Source of the DNA: Platycnemis pennipes
Lineage: Eukaryota; Arthropoda; Insecta; Odonata; Platycnemididae
Length of the DNA stretch: 64,000 bases
Assembly (NCBI GenBank): GCA_933228895.1
Contig: OW121853.1
Location: 5,524,494-5,588,493, forward strand
Direction of reading: 5' to 3'
Under the pieces are notes generated by a model. It saw nothing but the letters and a program-made list of their open reading frames with translations, ran no database searches and was not told the origin of the DNA. Below are positions 57,931 to 64,000 of the stretch, one piece after another. The position numbers and the translations under genes were made by a program. How positions within the stretch are numbered: position 1 is the stretch's first letter; every line of letters starts with the position of its first letter.

Positions 57931-60900
57931 GAGGATATTAAATGCGTTAACATGGGGGAGGAGTTTAAAGAAGTGGAAAATCGGCTTTACAGAAAAAATG
58001 GATGGCCTCCCAAGAAATCACTCTGGTTGCTCGAGCGCGAACGAGTGACAAGATCGTCACACAGAGACTACGAATTCGAGAGGACGTACAACCTCAAGGC
58101 ACCAGTCGACGAGTGCAAAAAGCAACGGGTTCCACGGAGGAACAAATAGGCCGGAAACAAGCCGCCGGGACACAAAAGCTGTCACCTCTCCTTTCAACTA
58201 TTTCCACTGATTGCCATTAACAATGCCAAAATCACTGGCAAATATAGTGAATACAGAGATACAATTACCAGTTGTTTGCTGTACTACTGTAGTAAATTAT
58301 TTCCTGAACACAAGTCGAGGAAAAAATTGTCGTAACGGTAATGCCGCGATCCCTTGTTTAATTTTAAGATCTAATCACGGCTAATTTCTTCAAAGTATAA
58401 TTCTCTGGGGATTTTACATCGCCGGACGGTATAATTTTAGTATTATGAATTCGTAATAACTTCCACCATTAAGATGCGAGCTAAATCTCGGTGCCCAATT
58501 GCGCGGTCATATTTCTGCAAAGGAACTGATATTTTCCTTCTTCGCAGAGGTAATGACTGTAGTAGTAATACGATTCCGCCTTCTATGAAGATGACTAAGA
58601 ATACGTGGGCGCCCTAATCAATAAATGATGTACTCTCCGACAGGCGTTACAACAGCCTTGGATCAATGGTATTTGATTTTTCCCGGACGTAAGTGTCCAA
58701 CACAGCCAAGAGGAGGGTGGGGTAGATGAAGGTAGATGTATCGAATATCACAAGTCTACAATCAACAAAACAAAAGGAGGGTCTCATGTAGAAATGAAAT
58801 AATCCAGCAGAGTTCTTATCAATTTATAATTGATCGTTCACAGACTGGAAATGTGTGTAACAAATAAATTTATTTCCATTAGAATGAAACCATGAATGAT
58901 ATCATTAAAAATATTCATGGATTCTTTTCCCAATTCCCTATCACGAAACCGACATCAACTGCCGAGTAAAATTCACCTCCGCTAAGGTATTAATTAAAAT
59001 AATATCAACCCAGAGATTATCTCACGTAAGAAAATTTTTGAAAATCCATCAACAAATACACCTAGGAATATTTCACTTTACCGTGCTAAAGTTAATATGG
59101 ATAAATTTGGTACAACAGCATAAGAAATCCAGCAAAAACCATGAGGTAAATATGGATGATATTTGAACAGTAATTAAGCGGCTCAGAAACTTACGGAAAG
59201 GCCGACGTGTCTTAACGAAAAACAAGGTGGATTGAGAGAAAGGAGGTGGGCTAGACATAACCTAACACTTCATTTATTCACCAGGGGCATGCAGCTTACC
59301 CTTTCAATTGAGCTACTTGTGTATGTTCCCCATACTACTTCACGAATTAATTTCAAATCCCAAACATTACTATCCCCACGCGTATTTTGAAAACTGGCGA
59401 TTCGGGATATTTAACGCGAAACAAACCGTAATTGAAGGACCAAATCTGTTCCATATCGGATGCGTCCTAGGCTAATGATGGCACTGCCACTGCTAATAAT
59501 TACAACATTTTGAACTGTCACAAAATATTTTCGATACACTCATCCCTTGGATGAGAAATATAATTTTGTACTCCTACACATGGGAGACCACAATAATGCT
59601 GAGGAATCCCTTTTCAACAGCATAAATGTTCGTTTTTCTTCACGTCAAAATTGATATTTAGTTTTCTTATATTTCGTAAGGGTATCATAACATAATTAAA
59701 TACAAGGCAAATAATACTGACTGAGAGAATACACTTCGGAAGTCGACAGGGCTAACTAACCATTGTAACTTGCACTGACCGAAAAATACCCTCACGTGAT
59801 ATACTTGGCGATGTGCAATACTTGCGATTATTGAAGGGATCGTTCATTACTTGCATTTTTTTTATTGAATGGACAATGCTTCACTGCCTTGAAATGAAGT
59901 AAGGTGAATTATTAGGCATGCACAATTTGTCAACACGAAATGACAATGAGATGAAAGCCCTATACGTACAAAAAATTTAGCGAACAGCGGGTTCCATGCG
60001 AATTTCCAAAATAAATTGATAATTGAACGACAGTTTTGGGTTCAATTTTAACTAGCAGTCACGACGGGGATATCGAACGAAATAATTACCTAACTACTAA
60101 CGTGGCACAATTACTCTACAGTTGTCTTATTTAATATGCAGCAATTTATAAGCACCCACAGTTGAAAGGTGCATGCCGAATGAGTGCAGGTATATGGAAT
60201 ACTATTTATCAAGTCAAAACTTCAATCATCCAAAACTTCAATCATTATTCGGAAAAATATCGGCTAACCATGGCGGCAATCGCAGCATTGTTTAAATACA
60301 ACAGAAAGATTTAAGACCACTATATAAAATACTCGTATTTGGGGAATAGAGGGCTGAAGGCCGCTATGGTGACCAGCCATGAACTAACAGCCAGCTACTG
60401 AAGTCCTCTCCAGATGTGTGACACTGTGATTCAAACTACAAATAAAGGTAGCTGAATACTGCACTGCTCGCCAGAAAAACCGGAGAACAAACACAATCAG
60501 CACCCACAAAACTAACCACATAGGAGTTATAAGCAGCAAAATGTGAAAGAAATTAATGCCATAAATTCTGTGTGTAATGAGAAAAACGGAACAACAATAA
60601 CAACGAGAGGATGGTCACAATTCCAAATGGTGGCACGAGGGGACTCGAGTCGACTTAACACATCACGGGTCACAGTACATTTATGCATCGCACAAATCTA
60701 CGGGAACAAAACCATTTATAAAACGAAACATAATAAAGGGCCAAATCGAAGCTACAGTGGCTCCGAAGAAAATCACTTCGAATACATTCCTTTCTTGAAA
60801 TTGGCGAAAGTCATTTGGCCTCCATTCACTTCTTATGGAGAGGATTATGATTAATGGAGATATTTCGCTTGACGATCGTAATAGCACAGTAAGTTTCATA

Positions 60901-60983
60901 CAGAATTTTCGGTGGCTCATTGATTACCCAGTAATTGCCTAGCTCAGAGCAAGATTCAAAAGTAGCTGAATTAAGTCACTCAC
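57931..60983. other. Proximal part of kinesin intron 1; nothing recognised
   Basis: AT-rich. A truncated tRNA-like stretch (AAGTAGCTCAATTGAAAGGG on minus, near 59310) may be a SINE relic. ORFs at 57952-58220 and 60543-60854 show no domain. First introns often carry enhancers, but none can be read from sequence alone. Confidence 0.4.
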
Positions 60984-61074
60984 CATCAGTACGTTTAATG
61001 TCGACGTTCACTCCGGGCTTAATTCCATTAAAGTCGTCCCCCATTTTCGGTAATATTGCATTTCGGGTCGCCAT
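60984..61074 (-). CDS. Klp10A: Kinesin-13 (KIF2A/Klp10A-like), coding exon 1
   Basis: Start exon of a microtubule-depolymerising kinesin-13, which in the family acts at spindle poles, centromeres and microtubule ends. The ATG is at 61074-61072. The 30 codons plus one base begin MATRNAILPKMGDDFNGI and end at VDIKRTD, the family's 'VKIKRTDGRVH' N-terminal motif. The donor at 60983 reads G|GTGAGT, phase 1, and joins in frame to the exon at 15161. I chose this ATG because an in-frame Met opens the N-terminal extension and the next Met (codon 11) would shorten it. The 5' UTR was not located. The exon is head to head with RINT1, 870 bp away. Seen: motif and splice site. Known: N-terminal localisation domain. 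Inferred: one gene across a 45.8-kb intron. Confidence 0.9.
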
Positions 61075-61944
61075 CGCTGTGCAGACAAACTTTCAATGAA
61101 ACTGCAGACAATTCACTACAAAATCTTCGCGACCTAATCCGTGGTCTCTGTTACCTTCGTAGACATGACAGTTGAACTGACGGTTTGAATATGAACCGGC
61201 GCAATGTTTTTCCATTTGCATAAACATCATGCAATTAATATTTTATTAAATTTTTTCAAGAATTGAAAATCAAGTACTCGTGCTAATGAATAATACACAT
61301 TAATTTCATTGGAGGCATTTCAGTTTCGTTTGACGAAATAAAAATTTTCGATTTTCGATTACCATTTCTGGCAGAAGTGGGCAACGCTACTAGCCACTAG
61401 TGAGTAAATAATGAATTACTGCAGAAGTAGCGAGCTGAGAGCGCACAGTGTCAAGTGGTTTCGTTTTTAAATTTTTGAACTTGTGTTTAAATTACAATTC
61501 GAAGTGTATTTGTTGAAATGCCATATAACCGTAAGAAGTGTATATTTTTCTTTATTTAGCGAATATCGTTTCATTTGTAGTTTCTACATTCCAATGTTCA
61601 GTAATTAATTATCTGTTTCGGTCATGTATCGTCTTAACTTATTGGGTCGTGTTTAAAGCATACGGTAAGAGTTAACTTCCCGAAAATGCTTATAAAACGA
61701 GTAATCCTTGACAAAATAAGTTTCCATTTGCTACCTATTATTGCCTATTGCAACCGAAAATTTATAACTGTCTTCTTAATTGCATCTCCCTTGTGCAGTT
61801 GAATGGTTGTGTCACTTGTTGAGCCCATTGAAAGCATTGTTTTACAGTGCTGGCCGTAGACTTAAATTATCGTAGTTGAAACCGAAGATCATAGGTTTGA
61901 AATATTTCTGTATTAAACCGAATTGTTTCCCCATTTAATACATA
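61075..61944. promoter_or_regulatory. Shared upstream region of kinesin-13 (-) and RINT1 (+)
   Basis: 870 bp between the two start codons, which point away from each other, so both 5' UTRs and promoters must lie here or in upstream exons. I found no unambiguous core promoter motif. Divergent, presumably bidirectional; inference from layout only. Confidence 0.5.
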
Positions 61945-62070
61945 ATGGCCTTAATTAATGACGTTATCAGTAATATTAATGCGGAATTGAACAGTAGTCC
62001 TCATGGCATTGCGCACTGCATTGGCCTGAAGCAAAAGTTAATGGAGAGGAAAGAGTCAATTGAGAATGCG
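61945..62070 (+). CDS. RINT1: RINT1 homologue, coding exon 1
   Basis: RINT1 is a subunit of the NRZ (ZW10-NAG-RINT1) tether on the ER for Golgi-derived vesicles, also linked to checkpoint control. The ATG at 61945 opens MALINDVISNINAELNSSPH and ends MERKESIENA. It is 42 codons, phase 0, with donor GCG|GTAAGT. The helical, charged character fits the N-terminal coiled coil of the family, which is poorly conserved. The identification rests mainly on exons 2-4. Divergent from kinesin-13. Confidence 0.75.
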
Positions 62071-62145
62071 GTAAGTGATGTTTATGTAGCTATACATAAG
62101 CCTTAGATGTGTTGTCACTGAAAAAATATTGTTTCAATGCCACAG

Positions 62146-62387
62146 ATGTCTTTGGCTAGCACGGATTTTCCATCGAAAGTTAGTGAAGTGGTGCAGGAAG
62201 TTACAGCTGTTACTTTGGAGATAAATGCAGTGACGGAATCTTCTAAAGCCCTTAGTTTTGACATAAAGGATCATTTGTCGAAATCCGATACAACAACAGA
62301 AAAACTAACCGATTACATCAATGACATTGACAAACTGGAGAAGTGTATTTCCTACTTGTCATGGATAAAAACAATTGAAGATACATG
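62146..62387 (+). CDS. RINT1: RINT1 homologue, coding exon 2
   Basis: The acceptor is TGCCACAG. It encodes MSLASTDFPSKVSEVVQEVT, ESSKALSFDIKDHLSKSD and IDKLEKCISYLSWIKTIEDT, a long-helix region matching RINT1 (coiled coil followed by 'L.YL.W...IE.L'). The frame must leave before TAA at 62394. A GT donor at 62392 (CAA|GTATAA) would give phase 0, which does not fit exon 3. A GC donor, ACATG|GCAAGT at 62388, gives phase 2, which fits exactly. I therefore end the exon at 62387 and call a GC-AG intron. Confidence 0.78.
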
Positions 62388-62458
62388 GCAAGTATAAGAT
62401 AGTAAGTGAAACTCATTATGTGTCAGGCTTGGTCTTTATAGTGGTGTTTGTTTTGCAG

Positions 62459-62632
62459 TGTGGCAATGGAAGCCGCGTATCTTGAAAAGGATGAGGAAAG
62501 CTGTTTAGCTGGTTTTAAAATGCTAAGCAACTATCAGAAATATTTGAAGAACACAGCATGCCAGCATTTGCTGTCGTACATTAATGATACTGTCCATTTC
62601 TGGCATAAGTTATTAGAAGAAACATTTTCCAA
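62459..62632 (+). CDS. RINT1: RINT1 homologue, coding exon 3
   Basis: The acceptor is GTTTTGCAG. It encodes VAMEAAYLEKDEESCLAGFK, QHLLSYINDTVHFWHKLLEE and TFSK. The 'CTHLLxxxxxTVxFWHKxLxxxL' block is characteristic of RINT1 at the start of the RINT1/TIP20 domain. The donor is CCAA|GTATGT, phase 2, and it joins exon 4 to give K-E-F-E-E. No stops in frame. Confidence 0.88.
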
Positions 62633-62706
62633 GTATGTTAAAACACATTTTGTTAAAGGTGATTGTATACGTGTTGGTTAACACTAAATACCTTTTTTAC
62701 GTCTAG

Positions 62707-62881
62707 GGAATTTGAAGAGGTTCTAAAAGTCCTCAAATGGCCATTTGTTAGTGGAAACGTAAGCCTTGAATCTCCACCCATGGATGCATTGCATCGATTC
62801 CAGAAGCTAGCGGAACTGCTAATACAACTTCAGACTCAGTATCCTTGCATTCAATATTATATTCTTGAGACTGTAGTATAG
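62707..62881 (+). CDS. RINT1: RINT1 homologue, coding exon 4 (3' end uncertain)
   Basis: The acceptor is TTACGTCTAG. It encodes EFEEVLKVLKWPFVSGN, matching RINT1 'FEEILxxLxWPF', then ALHRFQKLAELLIQLQTQYP, matching the helix ending '...LLKLQT'. The frame reaches TAG at 62879-62881, immediately before a good-looking donor GTATGT (62882). An earlier donor (for example CTCA|GTATCC or ACT|GTAGTA) may be used, or the gene is truncated. RINT1 is normally about 700-800 residues; only about 240 are seen before the right edge. Confidence 0.75.
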
Positions 62882-63580
62882 GTATGTTGTGTGTAACCTA
62901 TTTTCCATTATTATCTGCATTACTCTTATTTATTTTATCTAGGTAGTGTTACTCTCAAAAATTTCCTGTAGGCCACTCCTATAGGAATTCTATTCCACTT
63001 CGGCTTTAAGATCTATAGGAAATTTTTATCAGACCTATAAGACTATAGGAAATCTGTGGGACTTATAAGACTCTATAGGAATCCCACAGAAAACTCTAGC
63101 AGACCTGTAGGAATTCCAGGGCAAATCTGAAGACCTTAAAAAACTGATTATAAGAAACCATAAAAATATAACTGCAAGAGAATGAGAGATAGGAATTGTC
63201 CTGAATAACAGTGCTACTACCAATAATCATCCTACCATTACTTTCAGGAGCGACTCAAAATCACAACAAAACAGCTGTGTATTTAAATATTTATTGGCAC
63301 TACTTCAAATTTCAGTAATTGCATTCACTTGCCTATGTAGCACATAAGAAATACGATTCCACATTTCAGGCATTTTCTAACATGACATAAGCCAATGTGA
63401 CATGAGATTCCAAAGTTGCGCACAACACTAAATTTGCTTCTAGCAAATTTAAATCACACTTAGATTAAAATGCCTCCGATTTAAGGCATGCTTTTAAGGT
63501 GAACATGTAAATTATTATTGTAGGTTAATCTTTTCAAAAAAAATCTCCAGAACCACCCCAGCCTATATCCCGTACCCCCA
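62882..63580. other. RINT1 intron with degenerate CCTATAGGAAT repeats
   Basis: 62960-63115 repeats variants of (C)CTATAGGAA(T/A)(T/C) and ACTATAAGACC several times. Otherwise AT-rich with nothing recognised. Confidence 0.55.
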
Positions 63581-63996
63581 GGGGATCGGGTTGGTGTGGC
63601 AGCTAGATTACTGGCTTCCCATCTTGAGGGCCCAGGTTCAATTCCTGGCAGTGTGTCATTTTTCAGTTGCAAACTGGTTCGTGCTTGATGGAGAGAATCT
63701 CAGGTTCAGTACTCCATCCGATGGACGTTAAACCATTGTCCCTTCGGTGACTGTATTTGTTAGCAAGCTGACGCCAATACCGGGCTTCTCTCCACCCTTT
63801 CTCAATTCCCTGAAATTTTCCTACCATTACCCAACCATCTTAAATGTTGCAAATGACCTTAGCTGGTGGTCGCCTCCCCTGGAAAACTAGTTGCACCCCC
63901 CAGAACTCTTGTATTTAAGAAATTGCCATTCCTGCCTGGCCTCATGAAAATTGCGTGGGTGTAAGATCAAAACCATTTGAGGCCAATTAAAAAAAA
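63581..63996 (+). mobile_element. SINE family C, reference copy
   Basis: The tRNA-like head GGATCGGGTTGGTGTGGCAG, then CCCAGGTTCAATTCCTGG (B box in a paired arm), is followed by a body containing CGGGCTTCTCTCCACCCTTT and GGTCGCCTCCCCTGG, ending in an A-run near 63988-63996. It matches the copies at 13118-13400 (inverted) and 41075-41395. No target duplication established. Confidence 0.75.
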
Positions 63997-64000
63997 GTCA

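Larger units (their letters stand above)
15162..60983 (-). other. Kinesin-13 intron 1 (45.8 kb)
   Basis: Bounded by donor G|GTGAGT at 60983 and acceptor CTGCAG at 15162-15167, joining phase 1 to phase 1. It holds nearly all TEs listed separately. I saw no further kinesin coding sequence in it. Its size points to a large, TE-rich genome. Confidence 0.85.

Noticed and set aside
62388..62441. GT donor at 62392 with TTATAG acceptor at 62441
   Set aside because: It is in frame (phase 0) but would add WCLFC residues read from the polypyrimidine tract. The GC donor with TTTTGCAG gives a better acceptor and a more family-like sequence. Left open in the findings for RNA evidence.
1..64000. A new defence-type or biosynthetic gene system
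   Set aside because: The window is host intron and TE debris plus two conserved genes; no cluster of unknown intact genes exists.

Overview
The window looks like part of a large, intron-rich, AT-rich arthropod (most likely insect) nuclear genome. Two conserved animal genes are split by canonical GT-AG introns. The rest is dominated by decayed transposable elements (TEs) of types common in arthropods: hAT, Tigger/pogo, Tc1/mariner, an RTE-like LINE, a Penelope-like element and tRNA-derived SINEs. I see no prokaryotic features, CRISPR array, rRNA or intact functional tRNA.

Host genes. On the minus strand, the 5' part of a kinesin-13 gene (KIF2A/Klp10A-like) runs from its ATG at 61074 to the left edge. 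Five coding exons are visible (60984-61074, 15067-15161, 14873-14962, 2836-2866, 708-1004). All splice phases agree; the motor domain lies left of the window. Its first intron is 45.8 kb and holds most of the window. On the plus strand, 870 bp from the kinesin ATG, a RINT1 homologue (ER-Golgi tethering factor) starts at 61945 with four recognisable exons. The two genes are arranged head to head.

Kinesin introns 3-5 (1-14872). These hold a LINE RT scrap (2300-2452), a Tigger-like element with TA duplications (3256-4517), an orphan acidic ORF (5146-5433) and a 6.1-kb region bounded by pogo/Tigger inverted ends (6781-12911). That region carries a CENP-B-type transposase remnant, a second nested TA-flanked element and a ~630-bp inverted repeat. 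A SINE follows at 13118-13400.

Intron 1 (15162-60983). From left to right: a hAT MITE with a perfect 8-bp target duplication (15673-16149); CpG-rich patches; a two-exon THAP-domain remnant (19418-20294) that abuts a LINE 3' end, itself next to a SINE with a 9-bp target duplication; a 3'-truncated LINE copy (23005-23595); a dead Tc1 transposase (24998-26097); a 773-bp inverted repeat (27163-27935); a 133-bp near-perfect palindrome (28511-28643); an intron-containing DDE transposase pseudogene (29406-30504); a mariner (31094-32505) with a SINE inside it; a TA-flanked foldback (33740-34373); a Penelope-like fragment with RT and GIY-YIG domains (35990-36960); a long LINE (46240-50573) whose 5' end is split by a 925-bp hAT element; and a 732-bp hAT derivative that keeps the hAT dimerisation domain (55648-56379).

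No TE gene I examined is intact. The main value is a well-preserved record of nested insertions, several with exact target duplications and one with a paralogous empty site, inside the first intron of a conserved gene. I found no convincing new multi-gene system. The best candidates for something unusual are the long inverted repeats (possible hairpin-RNA loci), the palindrome with a Penelope-like terminal motif, and a GC-AG intron in RINT1.
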